Source: Actinophytocola sp963727495
GTDB taxonomy: Bacteria; Actinomycetota; Actinomycetes; Mycobacteriales; Pseudonocardiaceae
Reading direction: 5' to 3'
Assembly: GCA_963727495.1 (NCBI GenBank)
Contig: CAVSGQ010000011.1
Coordinates: forward strand, 182,175-246,174
DNA: 64,000 bases
The translations under genes and the position numbers were made by a program. Positions 40,436 through 48,936 of the stretch are shown in pieces; the first letter of the stretch is position 1, and each line of letters opens with the position of its first letter. The notes below the pieces were generated by a model that was not told the DNA's origin, made no database searches, and worked only from the letters and a program-made list of their open reading frames with translations.

Positions 40436-41335
40436 ATGTCTTCACAGAAAAGCACGATCGTTCGTTTTTATGACAGCCTCCGGACCACCGCGATCCGCAC
40501 CGCGTTCGGCACGCTCGAACGGGTCGTGCCGGACCTCGGCGCCCGCTGGGCCGAGCGGCTCTGGCTGACCATCCCGCCCTACCGGGGAAGACCCGCCGAG
40601 TTGATCCGGCCCGGCGAGAGCTACCTCGTGCCGGTGGGCGGCCGCCACGTGCTGACCCGGGCCTGGGGCAGCGGACCGGTCGTCTACCTGGTCCACGGCT
40701 GGGGCGGCACCGGCGTGCAGCTGCGCGCGTACGTCGAGCCGCTGGTGGCCGCCGGCCGCCGGGTGGTGGCGTTCGACGCGCTCAGCCACGGCGACTCGGA
40801 GTCCGGAGCGCTCGGCCCGCGCCGCACCACGATCCCCGAGATGGCCGCGGCGCTCGAGGCGGTGGTCGCCGCGCACGGACCCGCGCACGCGATCGTCGCG
40901 CACTCGCTCGGCGCCAACGCGGCGTTCTACGCGCTGCGCCGCGGGCTGTGGGCGGGCCGGCTCGTGTTCCTCGCGCCGATGACCCAGCCCATGCCCTACA
41001 CCGCGCTGTTCGGCGCGGCGCTCGGGTTCGACCGCCGGATCCGCACCCGGATGGTGGCGCGGGTCGCGCGCCGGGCGGGGGTGCCGTGGTCGGCGTTCGA
41101 CATCCCTGCCCAGGTGGACGACATCGTGGCGCCGCCACTGCTGACCGTGCACGATCCGAACGACCGGGAGACCCGCTACGCGGACAGCGTGGCGCTGGCG
41201 AAGGCCTGGCCGGGCGCCGAACTGGTGACCGTGAAGGGCCTGGGCCACTGGCGGGTGCTGCACGATCCGGACACGGTCGCCCGCGCGGTCGTCTTCCTCA
41301 CGGCCGGCGCGGTGCGGGGCCGGGCGGCGAGCTGA
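40436..41335 (+). CDS. Alpha/beta hydrolase
   Basis: A 299-residue protein. Core strands VVYLVHGWGGTGVQLRAYV (oxyanion loop), nucleophile elbow AHSLGAN (Ser near residue 158), acid in LLTVHDPNDRETRY and catalytic His in VKGLGHWRVLHDPD. It acts on an unknown ester or thioester. ATG 40436 has GGAG eight bases upstream; a GTG at 40427 overlaps that site. The last 38 bases overlap the convergent amidohydrolase gene. Confidence 0.85.
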   Translation: MSSQKSTIVRFYDSLRTTAIRTAFGTLERVVPDLGARWAERLWLTIPPYRGRPAELIRPGESYLVPVGGRHVLTRAWGSGPVVYLVHGWGGTGVQLRAYVEPLVAAGRRVVAFDALSHGDSESGALGPRRTTIPEMAAALEAVVAAHGPAHAIVAHSLGANAAFYALRRGLWAGRLVFLAPMTQPMPYTALFGAALGFDRRIRTRMVARVARRAGVPWSAFDIPAQVDDIVAPPLLTVHDPNDRETRYADSVALAKAWPGAELVTVKGLGHWRVLHDPDTVARAVVFLTAGAVRGRAAS

Positions 41336-42419
41336 GCCTGGGGTACAGGCGGCGTGCGTTGCCGGCGCCGATGTCGTGCGCCACGCGCTCGGCGTCCGCG
41401 CCGGTGACCACACCGTCCGCGAGCCAGCCGTCGAGCAGCCGCCCCAGGTGGTGGCGCCACAGCACGGCGCCGAGGTGGTGGCGTTCGGGCAGCTCGCACC
41501 CGTCGGAGGAGTACAGCACCGCGCCGAACGGGGCGAGCTCCAGCGTCTCCGCGACGACCTCGCCCGCGCGGGCACCGGCGAACGGCAGCGCCAGTCCTAT
41601 GTCGACGTACACGTGCCCGAACACGTGCGCGAGGTAGGCGGCGCCGCGGTGGTAGGGCCAGCAGTGCAGCAGCACCACCGGGCAGCGCGCGGTGCGCAGG
41701 AAGTCGGTCAGCAGCGCGGGATCGGCGGTGTGCAGGCGCAGGTCGGGGTCGCCGAACCCGGTGTGCAGCTGCAGCGGCAGCCCCAGCTCGGCGCCGACCC
41801 GGGCGGCCTCGTGCACGAGCCACGCGCACAGCACGGGGTCGGTGAGCCGCCCGCCCGCACGCAGCCACCCCTCGGCGGCGCGCAGCACGTCGGCGTCCGC
41901 GGGCGGGTGCGCCGGCAGGTCGAGCCCGCGGCGGTAGGCGACGATCGACTTGAGCGCGACCGCGCCGGACGCCCGCTCGCGCAGGCCGGCGCGGATCCCG
42001 TCGAGCAGCTCGGCCGGCGAACCGGCACGCCGCGACTCGGCGACCTGCTCGACGCGCAGCACCTCGTGCCCGCTGCCACCGCTCAGGCCCGCCAGCTCGC
42101 CCGGGGTGGTGTCGCCGCCGTAGCCCGTGTCGACCAGCCAGTGCGCCACGCCCGCCGCCGCGAGCAGCCGCCGCGTCGCCTCCCGCCAGCCCAGCTCGGC
42201 CCGGCGGGCCAGGTACTCCTCCGGCGGGGCGTGCGGCGGCAGGTCGAGCACCGGCGCGCACCAGCGGCGCACCGCGAGCCCGAGCAGCGAGTGCCACCGG
42301 TCCCGGCCGGTCCCCGGCGCCTCGCTCAGCGCGTCCGCGAACTCGGCCGGCGCGGGGTCGCGGGCCAGCACGCCGTGACAGTGCTGGTCGACCAGCGCCA
42401 CGCCGTCGGTGACGGCCAC
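41298..42419 (-). CDS. Amidohydrolase (FluG N-terminal domain-like)
   Basis: A 373-residue TIM-barrel metal hydrolase. DQHCHGV has the HxH-type metal ligands, LQLHTGFGDPDL and VVLLHCWPYHRGAAYLAHVF carry further His ligands, and VLYSSDGCELPERHHLGAV carries the Asp. This matches the amidohydrolase half of fungal FluG and bacterial relatives. It starts one base after the glutamine-synthetase-like stop codon, and the pair equals FluG split in two. It could cleave the gamma-glutamyl product or a related amide. Confidence 0.82.
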   Translation of the reverse strand: MAVTDGVALVDQHCHGVLARDPAPAEFADALSEAPGTGRDRWHSLLGLAVRRWCAPVLDLPPHAPPEEYLARRAELGWREATRRLLAAAGVAHWLVDTGYGGDTTPGELAGLSGGSGHEVLRVEQVAESRRAGSPAELLDGIRAGLRERASGAVALKSIVAYRRGLDLPAHPPADADVLRAAEGWLRAGGRLTDPVLCAWLVHEAARVGAELGLPLQLHTGFGDPDLRLHTADPALLTDFLRTARCPVVLLHCWPYHRGAAYLAHVFGHVYVDIGLALPFAGARAGEVVAETLELAPFGAVLYSSDGCELPERHHLGAVLWRHHLGRLLDGWLADGVVTGADAERVAHDIGAGNARRLYPRLSSPPGPAPRRP

Positions 42420-42420
42420 C

Positions 42421-43743
42421 TCACCACCGCCGGCGGGCCGCGTCCGCGATCCGCGCGGCGTCCAGGCCGGCGCAGCGCTGCGCCTCCGCGCGGCGGACGG
42501 TCAGGATCGCGTCGTGCTGCTCCGGCCCCAGTGCCCGCGCCAGCACCGCCGACGCGGCCAGCGCGTCCGCGGCCTCGGTCGCCGTCGTCGGCAGCCGCGA
42601 GATCCCGGCCGCGTCCCGCGCCGCGTCGTCGAGCAGGGCCGGGTCGCCGGTGACCGGGCCGGGCAGGTCCAGCCCGTCCGCGACCCCGGCCAGGCCCGCC
42701 GCGATCACGCAGCCGACCAGCAGGTATGGGTTCGCCGTCGCGTCGAAGCACTTGAGCTCGGCGTTCGCCGACTCCTCGCTGCCGGCGATCATCCGCAGCG
42801 CCGTCTCCCGCGTCTCGTGCCCCCAGCAGCGCCACACGCCCGCCCAGCGCGAGGGCTGCAGCCGCAGGAAGCTCGCCGGGTGCCCGGCGCCGACCGCGAC
42901 GAGCGCGGGCAGCTCGCGCAGCACGCCGGCGAGGAACGCCGTCCCGGCCGGCCGCATCCCGGCGAGGGTGTTGCCGTCCGCGTCGTGCACGGACAGGTGC
43001 AGGTGCCCGCCCGAGCCGGCGCCCGCCGGGTCGACGCTCGGCGCGAACGTGGCGCGCCAGCCGTGCGCGAGGCTGCGGGAGCGGACGGTGTGCCGGACGA
43101 GCACCGCGTCGTCGGCCGCGCCGACCGGGTCGTTCGGCGCCACCGAAGCCTCGAGCTGCGCGGTCGCGTACTCCGGGTGGAACTGCTGGACCGCGAGGCC
43201 CTGCCGGGTCAGGTCCGCCACCAGCTCGGCGGCGTACCCGGCGACCTGCTCCAGCCGGATCTGCCCGTAGGCGGGCCCGTCGAAGGCCGGCACGAAGCCG
43301 CCCTCGGACGTCCACGCGTCCGCGCGGCCGAGGATCCACTCGTGCTCGAAGGCCATCCGCAGGGTGAGCCCCTGGCGCGCGGCGGCGGCCACCTGCCGAT
43401 CGGCGAACGCCCGCTGGCAGGCGACGAACGGCGTGCCGTCCTTGGTCAACTTGTTCGCCGGCGCCCAGGCCCAGCCCGGCAGCGCGGAGAGCGCGACAGC
43501 CCGGGCGAGGTCCGGCACGAGCCGCAGGTCGCCGTCCGGGCCGCCGAGGTACGCGCCGGCGACCATGACATCGTCGGACCCGAACGCCTCGAAGCACGGG
43601 GACGCGCCGACGCCGTGCGCCACCGCGGCCTCGACCCGTTCCAGTGGCACGGTCTTCACCCGGGTGATGCCCGCGTTGTCCACGAAGGACAGCTCGAGCA
43701 TGGTCACGCCGCCGGCACGCAGCTCGTCGATCTCGGTCGCCAT
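42421..43743 (-). CDS. Glutamine synthetase-like gamma-glutamyl ligase
   Basis: A 440-residue GS-fold protein. LELSFVDNAGITRVKTVPLE (N-terminal beta-grasp), FEHEWILGR (metal Glu), LEASVAPNDPVGAADDAVL, GSGGHLHLSVHDADGN (His metal ligand), and NAELKCFDATANPYLLVGC (Arg region altered: ETALRMIAGSEESANAELKC). It is closer to the GlnA3/4, FluG and PuuA-type ligases than to true GlnA. It probably makes a gamma-glutamyl amide with an amine such as a polyamine, ethanolamine or aromatic amine. The ATG at 43743 directly adjoins the tetR end. Confidence 0.85.
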   Translation of the reverse strand: MATEIDELRAGGVTMLELSFVDNAGITRVKTVPLERVEAAVAHGVGASPCFEAFGSDDVMVAGAYLGGPDGDLRLVPDLARAVALSALPGWAWAPANKLTKDGTPFVACQRAFADRQVAAAARQGLTLRMAFEHEWILGRADAWTSEGGFVPAFDGPAYGQIRLEQVAGYAAELVADLTRQGLAVQQFHPEYATAQLEASVAPNDPVGAADDAVLVRHTVRSRSLAHGWRATFAPSVDPAGAGSGGHLHLSVHDADGNTLAGMRPAGTAFLAGVLRELPALVAVGAGHPASFLRLQPSRWAGVWRCWGHETRETALRMIAGSEESANAELKCFDATANPYLLVGCVIAAGLAGVADGLDLPGPVTGDPALLDDAARDAAGISRLPTTATEAADALAASAVLARALGPEQHDAILTVRRAEAQRCAGLDAARIADAARRRW

Positions 43744-44309
43744 CAGCCCGCTCCGCTCAGGTGGTCCAGCAGGTCGTCCACGAGCTGCTCCGGGCTCGCG
43801 TTGCCCTTGCCGCCCTTCGCGAGGTGCCCGGCGGCGGCCAGGTCGGCCGCGCCGTGCGCGGTCGCGCGCAGCAGGGAGGCGAGCCGGACCGGGTCGCCGG
43901 CCGGCAGCACGCCGGCCGCCTGGACCGACGCCACGACGCCGACCAGCGCGGTCTGCGCGGCGTGCGCCGCCTCGGTCAGCTCGCCGGACTCCACGTTCCA
44001 CGCGCCGAACACCAGCCGGAACCGGGCCGGACGCTCCAGCGCCCACGCGATGTACTGGTGCAGGACCGCGCGCAGCACGGCCTCCGGCGAACGCCTGCGC
44101 CGCACGGCCGCGGCGATCTCGCCGCGCCTGCGCTCCAGCTCGGCGGCGGCCACGGCGGCCAGCAGCAGCTCCTTGCTGGCGAAGTGCTTGTACGGGGCGT
44201 TGTGCGACACGCCGACCTGCCTGCCCACCTCGCGCAGGGTCACCGCGGCCACCCCGCCCTCGTCGAGCAGGGTGGTCGCCGCGTCGACCAGCGCCTCCCG
44301 CGTTCCCAC
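43743..44309 (-). CDS. TetR-family regulator
   Basis: A 188-residue protein. HTH TREALVDAATTLLDEGGVAA, TLREVGRQVGVSHNAPYKHF; ligand domain TetR_C_33-like (YIAWALERPARFRLVFGAWN). The best in-frame start is GTG 44309, without a clear ribosome binding site. The stop shares one base with the GS-like start. Two GGTTGAC/GTCAACC palindromes lie just upstream, between it and the divergent SDR gene; they are its likely operators. Confidence 0.85.
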   Translation of the reverse strand: MGTREALVDAATTLLDEGGVAAVTLREVGRQVGVSHNAPYKHFASKELLLAAVAAAELERRRGEIAAAVRRRRSPEAVLRAVLHQYIAWALERPARFRLVFGAWNVESGELTEAAHAAQTALVGVVASVQAAGVLPAGDPVRLASLLRATAHGAADLAAAGHLAKGGKGNASPEQLVDDLLDHLSGAG

Positions 44310-44326
44310 CGGGTCATCGTAGCCAT

Positions 44327-44343
44327 GGTTGACGGTGTCAACC
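44327..44343. promoter_or_regulatory. TetR operator 1
   Basis: GGTTGACGGTGTCAACC: perfect seven-base arms around GGT, 18 bases before the tetR start. It shares arms with operator 2, with 27 bp between centres. Confidence 0.7.
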
Positions 44344-44353
44344 TGAGGCGTTA

Positions 44354-44370
44354 GGTTGACATCGTCAACC
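44354..44370. promoter_or_regulatory. TetR operator 2
   Basis: GGTTGACATCGTCAACC: the same arms around ATC, 19 bases before the SDR start at 44389. The pair covers both divergent promoters. Confidence 0.7.
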
Positions 44371-44388
44371 AGGGAAGGGGTGGGCGGG

Positions 44389-45249
44389 ATGCGAGCGGTG
44401 GTCACCGGATCGACGGGCGGCATCGGCGAGGCGATCGCGCGGCGGCTCGCGTCCGCCGGGATCTCGGTCGTCCTCATCGGACGCGACGGCGGGCGGACGG
44501 ACGCGGCCCGGCGGCGGATCGCCGCGGCCGTGCCGGACGCCGACCTGTCCCGCGAGGTGGCGGACCTGTCGCTGATGGCCGACGTGCGCGACCTCGGCGC
44601 CCGGCTGGACCCGCTGCCGGACATCGTGATCGGCAACGCGGCGGTGATCGCGCCGCTGGACGCGGTCACGCCCGAGGGCATCCAGCTGACCGTGGCCACC
44701 AACCACCTCGCGCCGTACCTGCTGGTGCGCACGCTGGCCGGGCGGATCGGCGACGGGCCGGCCCGGTTCGTGATCGTCGGCGCGGCGCCGCGGGCACTCG
44801 CCCGGGTGCCGGTGGACCTGGACGACCTGCAGTGCCGCGACGAGCGGGCGCTCGGCCCGCTGCCGAGCTTCCGGCCGTTCGCCGCCTACGGGCGCACCAA
44901 GAACATGAACGCGATGTTCGGCTACGCGCTCGCCCGGCGGCTCGCCGGCGGCCGCATCACGGTCAACGGCGGGCACCCGGGCATCGTGGCGCGGACCGGC
45001 CTCGGCCGGCACGCGCGCGGCGCGCTCAGGGTGTTCGGCGCCGTGCTGAACCCGTTCGTGCCCGGCGCGGACCACGGCGCGGACAACCCGGTCTGGCTGG
45101 CCACGGCGCCCGAGGTGGCCGGGGTGACCGGTCGGTACTTCGTGCGCCGCAGGGAGGTCACGACCGCTGCGCACACCACCGACGTGGCGCGCCAGGAGCG
45201 GCTGTGGGAGGCCTCGGCCCGGCTGGTCGGGCTGCCCGTCTCGCCGTAG
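44389..45249 (+). CDS. Short-chain dehydrogenase (retinol-dehydrogenase-like)
   Basis: A 286-residue SDR. Cofactor loop TGSTGGIGEA, GNAAVIAP in place of NNAG, TVATNHLAPYLLVRTL, YGRTKNMN (Tyr/Lys of YxxxK) and GGHPGIVARTGLGRH. The catalytic Ser position reads VGAAPR, so the usual Ser is replaced in that stretch. It is divergent to the TetR gene with two shared operators and is the probable regulated target. The substrate is unknown. Confidence 0.82.
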   Translation: MRAVVTGSTGGIGEAIARRLASAGISVVLIGRDGGRTDAARRRIAAAVPDADLSREVADLSLMADVRDLGARLDPLPDIVIGNAAVIAPLDAVTPEGIQLTVATNHLAPYLLVRTLAGRIGDGPARFVIVGAAPRALARVPVDLDDLQCRDERALGPLPSFRPFAAYGRTKNMNAMFGYALARRLAGGRITVNGGHPGIVARTGLGRHARGALRVFGAVLNPFVPGADHGADNPVWLATAPEVAGVTGRYFVRRREVTTAAHTTDVARQERLWEASARLVGLPVSP

Positions 45250-45262
45250 GCGGCGGGCGGCA

Positions 45263-46027
45263 TCAGGCGGTCGGGTCCCGCGGCGCCCAGCCGAGCTCCC
45301 GTTTCGCCCTGGCGAGGCTCATCGTGCGGCCGGCCGCGTCGCCGCTGATCGCGTAGACGTCGAACCCGTGGCCGCGCCGGGCGAGCGCCGCGCCGATCGC
45401 GGCCGCCACGTCGCGCGCCGAGGTGGCGATCGCCCGGTGCATCGCCGGTCCCTCGCGCGGCCACCGGTCCTCCGCGGTCGGGAAGCACAGCCGCAGGCAG
45501 ACCGCGTCCATGCCCGTCTCGGCGGTCGCGGTGCGGCAGACCTCCTCGGCCAGCCGCTTGGCCAGGCCATAGAAGTCCGTGGCGTCGGGCGGCACGGCCT
45601 CGTCGGGGTAGCGGCCGATGCGCTCGTCGGGCGGCGCCGCCCGGTCCGGCGGGGGCTCCCGGCCGCCCAGCGGATAGCGGTACACCGACATGCTGCTCGT
45701 GTAGACCAGGTGCCGCACGCCGGCCCGGTGCACGCCGGTCAGCGTGGCGTGCAGGCCCGGCACGGCGACGTCGAGGTGCGCCCGCGCGGTGGCCGGGCTG
45801 CCCCAGTCGCGGGCCGGGCCCATCGCCATGAACACCAGCGAGTCGACGCCCCCGGCGAGCGCGGCGACGAGATCGACGTCGTGCAGGTCGCCCCGGTGGT
45901 ACTCGACGCCGGGCACCGGGTCCGCGGGCGCGACGAGGTCGAGCACCCGGATCTCGTGCGCCGCGGCGAGGTGCGGCAGGACCATCGACCCGACCAGCCC
46001 GCAGCCCCCGACGACCAGCACTCGCAT
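45263..46027 (-). CDS. NAD-dependent epimerase/dehydratase
   Basis: A 254-residue extended SDR. VLVVGGCGLVGSMVLPHL (Rossmann motif), LVYTSSMSVYRYP (catalytic Ser), DFYGLAKRLAEEVCR (YxxxK) and the short C-terminal part ending RAKRELGWAPRD, as in sugar-nucleotide epimerases and uronate dehydrogenases. It starts ten bases after the MFS stop, so the two are probably co-transcribed. The substrate is unknown. Confidence 0.82.
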   Translation of the reverse strand: MRVLVVGGCGLVGSMVLPHLAAAHEIRVLDLVAPADPVPGVEYHRGDLHDVDLVAALAGGVDSLVFMAMGPARDWGSPATARAHLDVAVPGLHATLTGVHRAGVRHLVYTSSMSVYRYPLGGREPPPDRAAPPDERIGRYPDEAVPPDATDFYGLAKRLAEEVCRTATAETGMDAVCLRLCFPTAEDRWPREGPAMHRAIATSARDVAAAIGAALARRGHGFDVYAISGDAAGRTMSLARAKRELGWAPRDPTA

Positions 46028-46037
46028 GCCGTGCCCC

Positions 46038-47228
46038 TCAGACCCGCACGTGCGCGTCCCGGCCGGCGCGCAGCCCGACCACGGTGTGCACCGCCGCGAG
46101 CCCGGCGAGCACCGCGAGCGGCGTCCGCCAGCCGCCGGTCGCGTCGTGCAGCGCGCCGATCGCGACCGGGCCGACCGCGGCGAACAGGTAGCCGAGCGAC
46201 TGCCCCATCCCGGACAGCGAGGCCGACGAGCGCGGGTCGGCCGCGCGCAGGCTGAAGAAGGCGAGCGCGAGGAAGAACAGCGTGCCCGCGCCGGTGCCGG
46301 TGAGCACCGCCCACACCGCGGCGGCGCCGGGCGCGACCAGCAGGCCGAGGTAGCCGGACATCGCCAGCAGCGCGCCGCCGGCCGCGACCGGGCGCTGGTC
46401 GGGCAGCCGGGTGAGCACCAGCGGCACCACGATGCTCATCGCCACGCCGACGATCTGGTACACGAACAGCATCCAGCCGGCGTACTCCTCGCTCGCGCCG
46501 GTGCTCACCACGATCGACGGGAACCACGCGAGCATCGTGTAGAAGCCGCACGCGGACAGCGCCATGAACGCGGAGACCTCCCACGCGAGCGGCGAGCGCC
46601 AGGGTGCGCGGGGGCGCACGGCCGCCACCTCGGGCTCGCGGCCGGCGCGGCGCAGCTGCGGTGACCACGCCGCGAGCGCGATCAGGGCGAACCCGGCCCA
46701 GCAGCCGAGCGAGGCGCGCCAGCCGCCGGGCAGCACGCCGGCCAGGGGCACCGCCACCCCGGCCGCGGTGGACGCGACCACGCCGATCACCGCGGTGTAG
46801 ACGCCGGTGACCGCGCCGATGTGGTCCGGGAAGTCCCGCTTGATCATGCTGGGCAGCAGCACGTTGGCCACCGCGATCGCGGCGCCGAGCAGGACGGTGC
46901 CGGCCCACAGCAGCCCGGGGACGGGCAGCGAGCGCAGCACGATGCCGGTGGCCAGGGCGACCATGGCCAGCCAGAGCATGCGGTCGATGCCGAAGCGCCG
47001 GGCCAGGCGCGGCACCTGCGGCGAGACGACGGAGAACGTGAGCAGCGGCAGCGTGCCGATGAAGCCGGCCTCTCCGGCGGTCAGGCCGATGTCCCGGCGG
47101 ATCGTCTCCAGCAGCGGGCCCACCGAGGTGAGCGCCGCCCGCATGTTGGCGGCGATCAGCAGGAAGCCGACGACGAGCAGCACGCGACGGCCGACCCGCT
47201 GGTCTTTAGCAGTCCTCACGACCGACAC
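46038..47228 (-). CDS. MFS transporter, CynX/NimT type
   Basis: A 396-residue protein with twelve hydrophobic segments. The N-terminal ANMRAALTSVGPLLETIRRD is the CynX/NimT signature; further marks are LRSLPVPGLLWAGTVLLGAA and SLSGMGQSLGYLFAAVGPVA in the second half. The group includes the cyanate permease and 2-nitroimidazole-type exporters. The start is uncertain (GTG 47228 or the GTG three codons later) because no good ribosome binding site is seen. Confidence 0.85.
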   Translation of the reverse strand: MSVVRTAKDQRVGRRVLLVVGFLLIAANMRAALTSVGPLLETIRRDIGLTAGEAGFIGTLPLLTFSVVSPQVPRLARRFGIDRMLWLAMVALATGIVLRSLPVPGLLWAGTVLLGAAIAVANVLLPSMIKRDFPDHIGAVTGVYTAVIGVVASTAAGVAVPLAGVLPGGWRASLGCWAGFALIALAAWSPQLRRAGREPEVAAVRPRAPWRSPLAWEVSAFMALSACGFYTMLAWFPSIVVSTGASEEYAGWMLFVYQIVGVAMSIVVPLVLTRLPDQRPVAAGGALLAMSGYLGLLVAPGAAAVWAVLTGTGAGTLFFLALAFFSLRAADPRSSASLSGMGQSLGYLFAAVGPVAIGALHDATGGWRTPLAVLAGLAAVHTVVGLRAGRDAHVRV

Positions 47229-47320
47229 ACCGTCAAGGTCTCACACCGCCCGCGACCGGGGCAAATTCCACCCGGACGGGTGACGAGGACGGCCGGCGGC
47301 GGGTCTGCTGGAATGGCCGG

Positions 47321-48094
47321 GTGGCCTGGATTCAGCTCGAGAACGCCGTCAACGCGCGCGACCTCGGTGGACTGCCCACCGAGAACGGCGCCCGAACCCG
47401 ACCCCGCCGGCTGCTCCGCGCGGACAACCTGCAGGACCTCTCCCCCGCCGACATCACCCGGCTGGTGGACGAGTTCCGCCTGACCACGGTGGTCGACCTG
47501 CGCAGCAACAACGAGGTCGAGAAGGAGGGCCCGGCACCGATGACCGCGCTCGCCACGGTCCGGCACGTGCACCTGTCGGTGATCCCGGAGAGCCACGGCA
47601 TGACCGACGTGGCCGGCGACGCCCTCGCGGTGAACCGGCGGCGCGCCGCCGAACGCGACGAGACCGACATGTCGCTCGCCTACTACCTCGGTTACCTGGA
47701 GGACCGCCCGGAGAACATCGTCGAGGCGCTGCGCACGGTCGCCGGCGCGCGCGGCAGCGCGCTGGTGCACTGCGCGGCCGGCAAGGACCGCACCGGCGTG
47801 GTCGTGGCGATGGCGCTGACGGTCGCCGGCGTGCCGCGGGAGGTCGTCGTCGCGGACTACGTCGCCACCGGCGAGCGGATCGAGCGCATCCTGGACCGGC
47901 TGCGCGCCTCGCCCACCTACGCAGGCGACATCGACAAGCTGCCGGCGGAGGAGCACCGCCCGCGCCCGGAGACGATGCGCGGGTTCCTGGAGCGGCTCGA
48001 CGACAGGCATGGCGGGGTGCTGGGCTGGCTGGCAGAACGCGGCTTCGGCGCGGAGGATGTCGGACGGTTGCGCGACAAGCTGCTGGAGGACTGA
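47321..48094 (+). CDS. Tyrosine-protein phosphatase (Y_phosphatase3/LipA-like)
   Basis: A 257-residue protein. NARDLGGLPTENGARTRPRR is the family N-terminal signature and HCAAGKDRTG contains the catalytic Cys and Arg. The family acts on phosphotyrosine and phosphoinositides (MptpB in mycobacteria). It starts with GTG and ends directly before the SDR ATG. Confidence 0.9.
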   Translation: MAWIQLENAVNARDLGGLPTENGARTRPRRLLRADNLQDLSPADITRLVDEFRLTTVVDLRSNNEVEKEGPAPMTALATVRHVHLSVIPESHGMTDVAGDALAVNRRRAAERDETDMSLAYYLGYLEDRPENIVEALRTVAGARGSALVHCAAGKDRTGVVVAMALTVAGVPREVVVADYVATGERIERILDRLRASPTYAGDIDKLPAEEHRPRPETMRGFLERLDDRHGGVLGWLAERGFGAEDVGRLRDKLLED

Positions 48095-48784
48095 ATGGGA
48101 CGGTCGGCGCTGATCACCGGGGGCACGGGCGGGCTGGGCGCCGCGGTCACCACGGCGTTCCTCGACGCGGGGTGGCGCGTGGTGGTGCCGTGGATCGTGG
48201 CCCGCGAGCGGGAGCGGGTGCCCGCGCACGACCGGCTGGAGCTGGTCGAGGCGGACCTGTTCGACGTGGCGTCGGCGAGGGACTGCGCGGCGGCCGCGGC
48301 GTCCGATGTGGACAACCCGCTGCGGGCGGTGGTGAACCTGGTCGGCGGCTTCGCGGCCGGCGGGCGGGTGCACGAGACGCCGGTGGAGGAGTTCGAGGAG
48401 CAGCTGCGGCTGAACCTGCGTGCCACGTACCTGACCTGCCAGCACACGCTGCCACACCTGACGGCCGCCGGGGGCGGGTCGGTCGTGTGCATGTCCAGCC
48501 GGGCGGCGCTGCACCCGTTCGCCGGGGCGGCGGGGTACGTGACGTCGAAGGCCGCGGTGCTGGCGTTCGTGGCCGCGCTGGACGCGGAGTACGCCGACGC
48601 GGGGGTCCGGGTCAACGCGGTGCTGCCGGGCGTGATCGACACCCCGGCCAACCGCGCCGCGATGCCCGACTCGGACCGCGCGGACTGGGTCGCGCCCGCC
48701 GACATCGCCCGCACGATCCTGTTCCTGTCCGGCGACGAGGCCTCCCCCATCAGCGGCGCCCACGTCCCCGTCCACCGCGCCTGA
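48095..48784 (+). CDS. Short-chain dehydrogenase/reductase
   Basis: A 229-residue SDR. TGGTGGLGAAV cofactor loop, NLVGGFAAGG in place of NNAG, CMSSRAALHPFAG with the catalytic Ser, YVTSK (YxxxK), and LPGVIDTPANRAAM, the short-form C-terminus. It is contiguous with the phosphatase gene (no gap), which suggests one transcript. The substrate is unknown. Confidence 0.85.
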   Translation: MGRSALITGGTGGLGAAVTTAFLDAGWRVVVPWIVARERERVPAHDRLELVEADLFDVASARDCAAAAASDVDNPLRAVVNLVGGFAAGGRVHETPVEEFEEQLRLNLRATYLTCQHTLPHLTAAGGGSVVCMSSRAALHPFAGAAGYVTSKAAVLAFVAALDAEYADAGVRVNAVLPGVIDTPANRAAMPDSDRADWVAPADIARTILFLSGDEASPISGAHVPVHRA

Positions 48785-48936
48785 CCACCGCCCACCCGCG
48801 AGCCAACGCTCGCGCGCGCGGTAACCCAGCCCCCACCCGTTCCCGGGGGCGTCCCGCCTTGCCAGCGTACCGCCGGGGTGTGACGGAGGCGGGGTGTGTG
48901 GGGCTGCCTGTGGACAGCTGAGCCGGTTGTGGACAG

